This document shows positions 1 through 7,302 of a stretch of DNA of 12,871 nt, in pieces. The notes below the pieces were generated by a model, which was given only the letters and a program-made list of their open reading frames with translations, was not told where the DNA came from and ran no database searches. Positions within the stretch are counted from its first letter, which is position 1, and each line of letters opens with the position of its first letter. The stretch comes from an uncultured Isosphaeraceae bacterium. Lineage in GTDB: Bacteria > Planctomycetota > Planctomycetia > Isosphaerales > Isosphaeraceae. The stretch covers positions 1 to 12,871 of the forward strand of contig CALCIC010000186.1 in the NCBI GenBank assembly GCA_937907405.1, in the 5' to 3' direction. The position numbers were made by a program, and so were the translations under genes.

Positions 1-603
1 CAGGCCCGGATGAACCCCCACTTCCTGTTCAACGCGCTGAACTCCATCGCCGCGCTGGCCGCGATCTCGCCCCGGGACGTCCCGCCCGCCGTCGCGCGGC
101 TCGGCAAATTCCTCCGCGGCAGCCTGGAGCAGCACGACCGGGCCACGCTGCCGCTGCGGGAGGAACTCGCCGTCGTGGCCGCCTACCTGGAGATCGAGTC
201 GCTCCGGTTCGGCGACCGCCTGCGCGTCGTCTCCGACGTGGCCGACGAACTGCTCGCGCATCCCGTCCCGCCGTTCTCGATCCAGCCGCTCGCCGAGAAC
301 GCCGTGCGCCACGGCCTCCAGCCGCTGCGCGGCAGGGGCACGGTCACGGTCCGGGTCCGGTCGGACGGTGGGTCGATGATCGTTCAGGTCGAGGACGACG
401 GGGTCGGGCCCGGTGCGGCCTTGACTCTGGCGGACAGGTTCGGATCGGAGCCACACGCGCTGTCCCTCCTCGGGCGTCGGCTCGAGGCCCTCTACGGCAA
501 GGGCAAGGGCCGGTTCCTCCAGGTCCGTCCGCGAGACGGCGGCGGGACGGTCGCGGAGCTGCGCATCCCCCTCGAACGCGATCGTTCCGGGGAAGCGTCC
601 TGA
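1..603 (+). CDS. Sensor histidine kinase, LytS/YehU type, 3' part
   Basis: The reading frame is open from base 1, so the gene begins before the window and its sensor and membrane part is not visible. Codons 5-11 read NPHFLFN, the phosphoacceptor box of the His_kinase family (PF06580); His7 of the visible part would be autophosphorylated. A GHKL ATPase domain follows: N-box near residues 93-105 (IQPLAENAVRHGL), a glycine box EDDGVGPG near 131-138, then a GTVAELRIPL end. These kinases normally pass phosphate to LytTR response regulators, and such a regulator follows with a one-base overlap of stop and start (TGATG), implying one transcript and translational coupling. The internal ATG at base 10 is not a real start because it lies inside the phosphoacceptor box. 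The stimulus cannot be inferred from the visible part. Confidence 0.93.
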   Translation, partial: QARMNPHFLFNALNSIAALAAISPRDVPPAVARLGKFLRGSLEQHDRATLPLREELAVVAAYLEIESLRFGDRLRVVSDVADELLAHPVPPFSIQPLAENAVRHGLQPLRGRGTVTVRVRSDGGSMIVQVEDDGVGPGAALTLADRFGSEPHALSLLGRRLEALYGKGKGRFLQVRPRDGGGTVAELRIPLERDRSGEAS

Positions 604-1340
604 TGCGGGCCGTGATCGTGGAGGACGAGCCCCTGGCGCTGCGCTACCTCGGGTCGACGCTGGAGGGGACCGGCCGCGTCCGCGTCGTCGGCGAGGCGGG
701 AGACGGGGCCTCCGGCCTGAAGCTCTGTCGGGAACTGGCCCCGGACGTCGCCTTCCTCGACATCGAACTGGGCGGCTCCGACGGGCTGACCCTGGCGTCG
801 CGGCTGTTGGCGCTGCCTTGTCCTCCCCTGGTGGTCTTCGTGACCGGATACTCCGGGCACGCCGTCGACGCCTTCCGCGTCGAGGCCGTGGATTATGTGC
901 TCAAGCCCTTCGACGCGGACCAGATCCTGGAATCCGTCCGGCGGCTGGAGCAGCGGCTCGCCGAGCGGGGCGGCCTCCAGGACGATGCTGGAGAGCCCGC
1001 GGGCCGCGTCGCGGTGCGCGACCCGTCCGACGGGGTCCTCCGCCTGATCCCCGGATCCGAAATCGCGGCCCTCGTCCGCAGGAAGCGGCGGACCTGGGTG
1101 GTGACGATGCTGGGCTCGCATCCGACCCACGAGCCGCTCGCGTCCGTGAAGGGGCGGCTCGACGAAAAGACTTTCCTCCAGATCTCCCGCGACGCCGTCG
1201 TCAACCTCGAGCACATCGCCGAGGTCCGCCGGCTCGGCGACCGTCATTACGAGGTCGTGCTCCGCGACGCCGCGCGGACCACGGTCGAGACGTCGAGGAG
1301 CGGCGCCTCGCTCCTCGGCGAGAGGCTCCGGCCCTCCTGA
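603..1340 (+). CDS. LytTR-family response regulator
   Basis: This 245-residue cytoplasmic DNA-binding regulator has an N-terminal receiver domain (about 1-120). The acidic pocket is E7/D8/E9, the phosphoacceptor is D53 in AFLDIEL, the switch threonine is T81 and the conserved lysine is K101 in VLKPF. A LytTR DNA-binding domain fills about 135-245, with the family hallmark ISRDAVVNLEHI followed by a short strand pair ending in VETSRSG. LytTR domains bind two 9-bp direct repeats about 21 bp apart. A perfect direct repeat with that period lies 20 bp after the stop codon, ahead of the efflux operon. The gene overlaps the kinase stop by one base, so the two form a cognate pair. Expected action is phosphorylation-dependent control of the efflux operon, an inference from position and from the repeat. 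Confidence 0.95.
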   Translation: MRAVIVEDEPLALRYLGSTLEGTGRVRVVGEAGDGASGLKLCRELAPDVAFLDIELGGSDGLTLASRLLALPCPPLVVFVTGYSGHAVDAFRVEAVDYVLKPFDADQILESVRRLEQRLAERGGLQDDAGEPAGRVAVRDPSDGVLRLIPGSEIAALVRRKRRTWVVTMLGSHPTHEPLASVKGRLDEKTFLQISRDAVVNLEHIAEVRRLGDRHYEVVLRDAARTTVETSRSGASLLGERLRPS

Positions 1341-1359
1341 GCGGGCCGTCCCGGCGTTC

Positions 1360-1399
1360 GATTCGGCCGTTCGGACGACCGATTCGGCCGTTCGGACGA
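1360..1399 (+). promoter_or_regulatory. Candidate LytTR operator: two perfect 19-bp direct repeats
   Basis: GATTCGGCCGTTCGGACGA occurs at 1360-1378 and again at 1381-1399, separated by CC, giving a 21-bp period of two helical turns. The core GCCGTTCGG in each copy fits the general LytTR half-site pattern (W-M-M-GTT-N-R-K) at 8 of 9 positions. The site lies between the LytTR regulator and the RND operon, about 95-130 bases before the pump start. Perfect conservation of both copies in a non-coding gap suggests selection or recent duplication. Binding by the adjacent regulator is inferred. Confidence 0.5.
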
Positions 1400-1491
1400 T
1401 CCGGGGGCTCTCGCGCGCCGTCCGACGGTATTGTTCCGCAGCGGGCCGCGGCGGATCACCTCCGGCCCACGCCCGCGAAGGAGCGTTGTGC

Positions 1492-4400
1492 ATGTGGATC
1501 GTGAAGCTCGCCCTGAGACGGCCCTACACCTTCGTCGTCCTCTCCCTGCTCATCGCCGTGCTGAGCGTCGTGGCGGTCTTGCGGATGCCGGTCGACGTCT
1601 TCCCCGAGATCGACATCCCCGTCGTCACGGTCGTCTGGCAGTATCCGGGCACGTCGCCTTCCGAGATGGAGTCCCGCATCGTCACGGTGAGCGAGCGCGC
1701 GATGACCACTACGGTCAACGACATCGAGCACATCGAGAGCCAGTCGCTCACGGGCGTCGGGCTGATCAAGGTCTTCTTCCACCCGGGGGCCAAGATCGAG
1801 GCCGCCGTCGCCCAGGTCACCGCCGTCAGCGGCACGATCCTCAAGATGATGCCGCCGGGGATCACGGCGCCTCTGATCATCCGTTACAGCGCGTCCAACG
1901 TGCCGATCCTCCAGCTCGGCCTGAGCAGCCCCGAACTCTCCGAGCAGGAGCTCTTCGACCTGGGCCAGAACTTCATCCGGACGCAGCTCGCCACCGTCCA
2001 GGGGGCCCAGATCCCCCCGCCGCTGGGGGGGAAGCCCCGCCAGATCATGGTGGACCTCGACCTCCAGGCGCTGCACGCGCACCGGCTCTCGCCCGCCGAC
2101 GTCAGCGACGCCGTCAACGCCCAGAACCTCATCCTGCCGGCCGGCGGCGCCAAGATGGGCGAACGCGACTACCTGGTCCGGCTCAACAGCAGCCCGGACG
2201 CCGTCGAGCTGCTCAACGACCTGCCGATCAAGAAGGAGGGGGACTCGACGCTCATGATCCGCGACGTCGCCAACGTCCGCGACGGCTACGCCGTCCAGAC
2301 GAACGTCGTCGTCAAGGACGGTCTGCGCGGGAGCCTCCTGACGGTCCTCAAGTCGGGAGGGGCCTCGACGCTCGACATCGTGGCGCGGATCCGGGAGACG
2401 CTCCCGAAGGTCCTGGAGGGCCTCCCGGACTCGTTGCGGGTCGACTACCTGCTCGACCAGTCGGTGTTCGTTCGTGCGGCGGTCGAGGGCGTGGTCGTGG
2501 AGGCGGCGATCGCCGCGGGGTTGACGGCGATGATGATCCTCCTGTTCCTGGGGAGCTGGAGGAGCACGCTCGTGGTCGTGACCTCCATCCCTCTGTCGCT
2601 CTGCGTGTCGATCCTCGTGCTGGCGGGGATGGGGCAGTCCATCAACACGATGACCCTGGGGGGCATGGCGCTGGCGGTGGGCATCCTCGTCGACGACGCG
2701 ACGGTCGAGATCGAGAACATCCACCGCAACCTGCACCTCGGCAAGCCGCTCCGCCTGGCGATCCTGGACGGGGCCCAGCAGATCGCGACCCCGGCGTTCG
2801 TCGCCACGCTCGCCATCTGCATCGTCTTCCTGCCGATCTTCTTCCTCTCCGGCGCCGCCAGGTCGCTCTTCAGCCCGATGGCGCTCGCGGTCGTCTCGGC
2901 CATGATGGCCTCCTACTTCCTCTCGCGGACGCTCGTCCCCACGCTGGTCAACCACCTGCTGGCCGCCGAGGTCGACATGTACCGCGACCCCCACGGCGAG
3001 GCGGCGGCCCACGGGGGAGGGATCTTCTGGGCCGTCCACCGCGCCTTCAACCGCGTCTTCGAAAGATTCCTCTCGGCCTATGCGTGGCTGCTCGCCTGGG
3101 CCCTCGACAACCGGCTCATCGTGGCGGGCGGGTTCGCGGCGGCCTGCGGCTTCGGCGTCAGCCTCGTCGGCCAGCTCGGCCAGGACTTCTTCCCGAAGGT
3201 GGACGCGGGCCAGATCCGCCTGCACGTCCGCGCCCCGGCCGGCACCCGGATCGAGCGGACCGAGGAATACTTCAACGAGGTCGAGCGGGAGGTCCGCGGG
3301 ATCATCCCGGCCGAGGAACTGGAGACGGTCCTCAGCAACATCGGCCTGCCCCCGAACGGGATCAACCTGACCTTCGGCGACTCCGCCACGGTGGGGACGT
3401 CGGACGGCGAGATCCTGATCGCGCTCAAGGAAGGGCACGCCCCGACGGAGGAATACGTACGGAAGATTCGCTCGGGGCTCGCTCGTTCGCACCCCGAGTT
3501 GACGGTCTTCTTCCAGTCGGCGGACATCGTCAGCCAGATCCTCAACTTCGGCCTCGCCGCCCCGATCGACGTGCAGGTCGTCGGCCGCGACAAGGCCGCG
3601 AACCTGAAGGCCGCCCGCGAGGTCGAGCGGGCGCTCCGACTGATTCCCGGCGCCGTGGACGTCCACCTGCACCAGGTCGTCGACTCGCCCGAGATCCGCA
3701 TCGACGTCGACCGGACGCGGGCCCGGCAGTTCGCGCTGACCCAGCGCGACGTCGCGAGCGGCATGCTGGTCTCGCTCAGCTCCAGCGGCCAGGTCGCGCC
3801 CAACTTCTGGCTCAACCCGAAGAACGGCGTAAGCTACCCGGTGGCCGTCCAGACGCCGCAGTTCCGCGTCGACTCGATGGACGATCTCGACAACACGCCC
3901 GTCGTCGGGCCGGGGGGCGGCCGCCAGCCGCAGTTGATGGCGAACCTCGCGGCCGTCTCGCGCGGCGGCGGCGCGGCCGTGGTCAACCACTACAACATCC
4001 AGCCGGTCTTCGACGTGCTGGCCAACGTCGAGGGCCGCGACCTGGGCGGCGTCGCGGCCGACCTGGAGGAGGCGCTCGGGCCGATCCGGGCGAAGCTCCC
4101 CAAGGGGACGACGCTCGTCGTGCGCGGCCAGGTCGACAGCATGGCCGCCTCCTTCCGGGGGCTCGGGGCCGGGATGCTGTTCGCCATCCTCCTGGTGTAC
4201 CTGCTCATGGTGGTGAACTTCCAGTCGTGGCTCGACCCGTTCATCATCCTCTTCGCCCTTCCCGGCGCCCTGTCGGGGATCGTGCTGATGCTCTTTGCGA
4301 CCGACACCACGCTGAGCGTGCCGTCCCTGATGGGCTCGATCATGTGCATCGGCGTGGCGACGGCGAACAGCATCCTGATGGTCACCTTCGCCAACGACCG

Positions 4401-4665
4401 GCGGGCCGAGGGGGATACGGCGCTGGAGGCCGCGCTCGCGGCGGGCCGCACCCGACTCCGGCCGGTCCTGATGACGGCCGCCGCGATGATCATCGGCATG
4501 CTCCCCATGTCGCTCGGCCTGGGCGAGGGGGGCGAGCAGAACGCGCCGCTGGGACGGGCCGTGATCGGGGGGCTGGGGGTTGCGACGATCGCCACCCTGT
4601 TCCTCGTGCCCGTCGTCTACAGTCTGCTGCGGCGCAAGCCGCCTCGTCCCGAGTTGGAGGATTGA
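1492..4665 (+). CDS. RND efflux pump, inner-membrane permease subunit
   Basis: The 1057-residue protein has the usual AcrB/MdtB-like length. I chose ATG 1492 because AAGGAG at 1478-1483 sits 8 bases before it; the in-frame TTG at 1486 is too close to that site. TM1 (about 11-30) is followed by the family signature PVDVFPEIDIPVV. The first large periplasmic loop follows, then TM4 with GILVDDATVEIEN, where D401/D402 match the AcrB proton-relay aspartates. The second half begins near DFFPKVDAG, and TM10 reads GVATANSILMVTFAND. Here Ala958 stands where AcrB has the essential Lys940, so proton coupling differs from classic HAE1 pumps. A glycine-rich GEGGEQNAPLG segment lies near the end. The periplasmic adaptor follows 3 bp later; no outer-membrane channel gene is present. 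The substrate is not evident. The D-D pair and sequence style argue against the CzcA metal branch. Confidence 0.93.
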   Translation: MWIVKLALRRPYTFVVLSLLIAVLSVVAVLRMPVDVFPEIDIPVVTVVWQYPGTSPSEMESRIVTVSERAMTTTVNDIEHIESQSLTGVGLIKVFFHPGAKIEAAVAQVTAVSGTILKMMPPGITAPLIIRYSASNVPILQLGLSSPELSEQELFDLGQNFIRTQLATVQGAQIPPPLGGKPRQIMVDLDLQALHAHRLSPADVSDAVNAQNLILPAGGAKMGERDYLVRLNSSPDAVELLNDLPIKKEGDSTLMIRDVANVRDGYAVQTNVVVKDGLRGSLLTVLKSGGASTLDIVARIRETLPKVLEGLPDSLRVDYLLDQSVFVRAAVEGVVVEAAIAAGLTAMMILLFLGSWRSTLVVVTSIPLSLCVSILVLAGMGQSINTMTLGGMALAVGILVDDATVEIENIHRNLHLGKPLRLAILDGAQQIATPAFVATLAICIVFLPIFFLSGAARSLFSPMALAVVSAMMASYFLSRTLVPTLVNHLLAAEVDMYRDPHGEAAAHGGGIFWAVHRAFNRVFERFLSAYAWLLAWALDNRLIVAGGFAAACGFGVSLVGQLGQDFFPKVDAGQIRLHVRAPAGTRIERTEEYFNEVEREVRGIIPAEELETVLSNIGLPPNGINLTFGDSATVGTSDGEILIALKEGHAPTEEYVRKIRSGLARSHPELTVFFQSADIVSQILNFGLAAPIDVQVVGRDKAANLKAAREVERALRLIPGAVDVHLHQVVDSPEIRIDVDRTRARQFALTQRDVASGMLVSLSSSGQVAPNFWLNPKNGVSYPVAVQTPQFRVDSMDDLDNTPVVGPGGGRQPQLMANLAAVSRGGGAAVVNHYNIQPVFDVLANVEGRDLGGVAADLEEALGPIRAKLPKGTTLVVRGQVDSMAASFRGLGAGMLFAILLVYLLMVVNFQSWLDPFIILFALPGALSGIVLMLFATDTTLSVPSLMGSIMCIGVATANSILMVTFANDRRAEGDTALEAALAAGRTRLRPVLMTAAAMIIGMLPMSLGLGEGGEQNAPLGRAVIGGLGVATIATLFLVPVVYSLLRRKPPRPELED

Positions 4666-4668
4666 ACG

Positions 4669-5946
4669 ATGACGACGACCGTCCTGCCCGAAGCCCGCCT
4701 CGAACAGTCGGACGGCCCACGGCGCCGAACGCGGCGGCCCTGGCTGGCGATCCCGCTCGGCGGGGTCGCGGCCGCCGCCCTGGCGGGCGTGGTCGCCCTG
4801 GGGATGGTCCCCCGTCAGAGCCGACAGGCGGAGCTGGCCGAGGCGGCCCGCGAGATTCGGAGCCTGGTCGAAACGCCGAGGGTCAAGGTCGTCCGCCCGA
4901 CGCGCGGGACGAAACCGCTCAGCCTCCGGCTGCCGGCCGACCTCCTGCCGAATCGGGAGAGCCCGCTGCACGCGCGGGCCAAGGGCTACCTCAAGCGGGT
5001 CCTGGTCGACATCGGCGACCGCGTCGAGCAGGGCCAGTTGCTCGCCGAGATCGAGGCCCCCGAGATGGACGGGGAGCTTGAAAGGGCGCGTGCGACGGTC
5101 TACCAGGCGTCGGCGGACCTGAAGCTGGCCGTCGCTCGTAGAGAATTGGCCGCGATCAACCTGAGGCGGTCCGAGGCCCTGGTCCAGCGGAACGCCGCCT
5201 CCGTTCAGGACCTCGACGAGGCGAAGGCGGCCCAGCAGGTCGCCGACGCCACCGTCCTGTCTGCCGACGCGACCCTCGCCGCCCGCAAGGCCGAGGTCCA
5301 CCGCCTGGAGGACCTGAATTCGTTCCTCCGCGTCGTCGCGCCCTTCGCCGGGACGATTACGGCCCGGGGATTCGACCCCGGGGCCCTGGTGGCCGCGGAG
5401 GGGTCGGGCCAGGCGCCCCTGTTCCGGATCGCCCAGGACGACGTCCTCCGCGTGGTGGCGACCGTTCCGCAGGCCCATCTGGCCGCGGTGCGGCTCGGGC
5501 AGGACGTGAAGGTCCTGGCCAGGGAGTTCCCCGGCAAGGAGTTCGTGGGCCGCGTGTCCCGCACCGCCCGGGCGGTAGACCCCGCCACGCGCACCCTGCG
5601 CACCGAGATCGACCTGCCGAACAAGGACGGGGCGCTCTACGCGGGCATGTTCGTCGAGGCCGAGTTCGCGAGGGCCGGCGGCGCCCCCCTCACCGTGACC
5701 GCCAACGCGGTCGCGACCGGGCCCGAAGGGACGCGCGTCGTCGTCGTCGACCGGTCGGGCATGGTGCGCTGGCGGCCGATCGTGATCCGTCGCGACCTGG
5801 GGTCGCGGATCGAGGTCGGCGGGGGGCTCGAAGGCGACGAGTCGATCATCGAGAATCCTCCCTCGGGCCTCGCCGACGGGGCCCGGGTCGAAGTCGTCGC
5901 GCCGAGCGCAGGCAAGGAGCCCGCCCCGGCCAAGGCCAACTCCTGA
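4669..5946 (+). CDS. RND efflux periplasmic adaptor (membrane fusion protein)
   Basis: This 425-residue adaptor would bridge the upstream pump to an outer-membrane channel. A basic N-terminus (RRRTRRP) precedes one membrane anchor (about 25-47); no lipobox cysteine is seen. The order is typical of the HlyD/AcrA family: a half-lipoyl motif (about 100-130, YLKRVLVDIGDRVEQGQLL), an Ala/Leu/Arg-rich alpha-hairpin coiled coil (about 136-215), the second half-lipoyl strand (VVAPFAGTITARGFDPGALV), a beta-barrel, and a membrane-proximal domain ending near VEVVAP. GGAGG lies just upstream, inside the end of the pump gene, and only 3 bp separate the genes, so translation is probably coupled. The pump-first order is the reverse of acrAB. 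The channel partner must be encoded elsewhere. Confidence 0.93.
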   Translation: MTTTVLPEARLEQSDGPRRRTRRPWLAIPLGGVAAAALAGVVALGMVPRQSRQAELAEAAREIRSLVETPRVKVVRPTRGTKPLSLRLPADLLPNRESPLHARAKGYLKRVLVDIGDRVEQGQLLAEIEAPEMDGELERARATVYQASADLKLAVARRELAAINLRRSEALVQRNAASVQDLDEAKAAQQVADATVLSADATLAARKAEVHRLEDLNSFLRVVAPFAGTITARGFDPGALVAAEGSGQAPLFRIAQDDVLRVVATVPQAHLAAVRLGQDVKVLAREFPGKEFVGRVSRTARAVDPATRTLRTEIDLPNKDGALYAGMFVEAEFARAGGAPLTVTANAVATGPEGTRVVVVDRSGMVRWRPIVIRRDLGSRIEVGGGLEGDESIIENPPSGLADGARVEVVAPSAGKEPAPAKANS

Positions 5947-5980
5947 GTGGACGTCATGCAAGATTTGCGAGGACCATGCG

Positions 5981-6229
5981 ATGAGTCGAAACATCGAGGC
6001 TCCGACCGGCGCCGAGTCGTCCACGGCCTGGGGAGACCTGGGCGTTATGGTCGGGATGTTGGCCGCATGGCTGATCATGACCCGTTGGATCCTCCCGGCC
6101 ATGGGCTTCCCGAGTTGCGCGGACGGCGGTTGCGGGGCGCAGGCCGTTGAAGGATTGCATTCGCCCGCCTCGGCGTCGGGGCCGATCATCCCCGACGCCA
6201 TTCACGTTCAAGGAGACGACCAGCGATGA
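5981..6229 (+). CDS. Small membrane protein with CxxxxC pair, unknown function
   Basis: I do not recognise this 82-residue family. It has a short polar N-terminus, one hydrophobic segment (about 18-40, DLGVMVGMLAAWLIMTRWIL) and then a PSCADGGCGA motif with two cysteines four residues apart, followed by a Pro/Ser/His tail. The tail would lie on the periplasmic side if it is inserted N-in. CGAGGA at 5968-5973 supports the start. Its stop overlaps the start of the thioredoxin-fold gene by 4 bases (ATGA), so the two are co-translated. The Cys pair could be a substrate of that thioredoxin or could bind metal. Both ideas are inference. That the gene is real rests on the ribosome site, the ATGA junction and the clear membrane segment. 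Confidence 0.65.
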   Translation: MSRNIEAPTGAESSTAWGDLGVMVGMLAAWLIMTRWILPAMGFPSCADGGCGAQAVEGLHSPASASGPIIPDAIHVQGDDQR

Positions 6230-6828
6230 GCCAGGCGGAGAGAGATCGTCGCGCGGCGCATGTCGGGTCGCGCATCAAGGTCGCGAGCGAGGGAATCGAG
6301 ATGGCGAACGATGACGTCTGCGTTGGAGGGGGTGAGAAGGCGCCGTGGACGAGGCGACTCGGCGGAGCTTCCGTCTGGGGAGTGGTCTTCCTCTCGGCGG
6401 TGGTCGTGAGCTGGACGATGCTGAAGGGCGCCTACTACAGGACGGCGACGTCCGAACCGCCCGCGTCGGCCGTCGGATGGCGGACGGACTTCGCCGCGGC
6501 GCTCGCCGAGTCCGCCTCCAGCGGGGCGCCGTTGCTCCTGGACTTCGGCGCCGCGTGGTGCCCCCCGTGCCGCGTGATGGAGCACGAAGTCTGGCCGGAC
6601 GGGGAGGTGGGCGCGGCCGTCGAGGGCCGCTTCATCCCGGTCCGCCTGGACGTCGACGACCCGAAGGCCGGGGCGCTCGCGGGCCGTTACGGCGTCGAAG
6701 GGATCCCGGCGATCTTCGTCGTCGACGGCTCGGGCCGCGTGCTGCGCCGGGCCGCCGGCTTCATGGCGAAAGAGGAGGTGATCGCGTTCCTGGACGGTCG
6801 GGAAGGGGGCCCGGCGGGGGGCGAATAG
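6226..6828 (+). CDS. Membrane-anchored thioredoxin-fold protein (WCPPC)
   Basis: The 200-residue protein has a hydrophilic N-terminus, a single membrane anchor (about 46-66) and a thioredoxin domain (about 88-192). The active site is W111-C112-P-P-C115 within FGAAWCPPCRVMEHEVW, and the conserved cis-proline is P161 in GIPAIFV. It resembles the thioredoxin_7/DsbD-gamma-like group that reduces or isomerises disulfides in the periplasm. The start at 6226 is backed by AAGGAG at 6210-6215 and a 4-base overlap with the preceding gene; an in-frame ATG at 6301 is the alternative and would keep the anchor and domain. It closes the efflux operon. A likely partner is the upstream CxxxxC membrane protein or an envelope protein of the pump, which is inference. 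Confidence 0.88.
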   Translation: MSQAERDRRAAHVGSRIKVASEGIEMANDDVCVGGGEKAPWTRRLGGASVWGVVFLSAVVVSWTMLKGAYYRTATSEPPASAVGWRTDFAAALAESASSGAPLLLDFGAAWCPPCRVMEHEVWPDGEVGAAVEGRFIPVRLDVDDPKAGALAGRYGVEGIPAIFVVDGSGRVLRRAAGFMAKEEVIAFLDGREGGPAGGE

Positions 6829-6846
6829 CCTCTCGACGCCGTCGTT

Positions 6847-6867
6847 GGGGCGGGGCCGAACCGCCCC
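6847..6867. terminator. Hairpin between convergent genes, possible terminator
   Basis: GGGGCGG (6847-6853) and CCGCCCC (6861-6867) form a perfect 7-bp GC stem around a 7-base loop. It lies 18 bp after the thioredoxin stop and 21 bp beyond the end of the convergent ArsR gene. There is no T-run on either side, so factor-independent termination is uncertain. Confidence 0.4.
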
Positions 6868-6888
6868 GTTCGGACGGTCGCCGATCAC

Positions 6889-7269
6889 TCAAACGCGCCG
6901 ACGTCGCGGCCACGGCGGTCCGACTCCTCGCCGGCATCGGATCTGCCGCACGACGGCACGTCCAAGAGGACGAAGCAAGCGCTCAATCAGGCGGTGGTTG
7001 CGTTCCACCCGCCCGGACGTCCCTACGGCCTTCTCTTCCTCTACGCAGCGGCGGGCCACCAGCCCCGCCTCGGCCAGCATCTTCAGGTGCTTGGAGACGT
7101 TCGCCTGGTTGCGGCCGGTCTCCTCGACCACCTGGGTGACGTTCCGCTCCCCCGCCGTCAGGCTGCGGAGGATCGCCAGCCGGGTCGGGTCGGGTCGGGT
7201 CGGGTCGGCGAGCATGCGGAACTTCTCGTCCATCAGGTCGAGGAATTCGTCGGGGATCGTTGCGGACAT
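6889..7269 (-). CDS. ArsR-family winged-helix repressor with expanded repeat
   Basis: The start at 7269 gives a 126-residue protein beginning MSATIPDEFLDLMDEKF. Extending upstream would run through the promoter-like AT-rich block, so I reject that. The winged-helix domain spans about residues 10-75. It includes the ADPTR..LAIL helix typical of ArsR proteins and a recognition helix GRNQANVSKHLKMLAEAGLVARR. Normal family members read ADPTRLAIL; here five extra residues (PDPTR) come from a 5-bp tandem repeat. After R74 the protein loses the expected wing and dimer helix and ends in a basic Arg/Pro-rich tail, so it may be partly decayed or have an exchanged C-terminus. Cysteines are C75 and C112; no clear metal-site motif is seen. 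It faces away from the DUF1360-like gene across a shared control region and probably regulates itself and the rightward promoter. Confidence 0.75.
   Translation of the reverse strand: MSATIPDEFLDLMDEKFRMLADPTRPDPTRLAILRSLTAGERNVTQVVEETGRNQANVSKHLKMLAEAGLVARRCVEEEKAVGTSGRVERNHRLIERLLRPLGRAVVRQIRCRRGVGPPWPRRRRV
7181..7208. repeat. Pentanucleotide tandem repeat (CGGGT)5 inside ArsR gene
   Basis: CGGGT is repeated five times without error at 7181-7205, followed by a partial CGG. On the coding strand this gives ADPTRPDPTRLAIL. Two units would encode the normal ADPTRLAIL, so the present allele is three units (15 bp) longer and stays in frame. A change of one or two units would shift the frame within the DNA-binding domain. 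Confidence 0.95.
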
Positions 7270-7273
7270 GGGC

Positions 7274-7302
7274 TTGACCACATAACTTAAAATGCATATA
7301 GT
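7274..7302 (+). promoter_or_regulatory. Near-consensus sigma70-type promoter, rightward
   Basis: TTGACC (7274-7279) and TATAGT (7297-7302) are separated by exactly 17 bp; each box matches the consensus at 5 of 6 positions. It lies in the divergent gap just upstream of the ArsR start and would start transcription near 7309, reading into the DUF1360-like gene and the methyltransferase. AT richness stands out sharply from the flanks. Confidence 0.5.

Noticed and set aside
1329..1348. CGGCCC/GGGCCG hairpin over the LytTR stop codon.
   Set aside because: The stem is only 6 bp, no T-run follows and GC-rich DNA yields many such dyads; not called as a terminator.
1360..1399. CRISPR or mobile-element reading of the tandem 19-bp repeat.
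   Set aside because: There are only two copies with a 2-bp spacer and no associated genes or terminal repeats.
1431..5081. A 1216-codon plus-strand frame overlapping the pump gene.
   Set aside because: The Pro/Arg/Gly-rich translation has no domain and is out of frame with the well-supported pump.
1456..6201. A 1581-codon open frame on the minus strand opposite the efflux genes.
   Set aside because: It is antisense to two clear RND-system genes, has Arg/Asp/His/Gly-rich low-complexity composition and no domain. This is the usual shadow of GC-rich codon bias.
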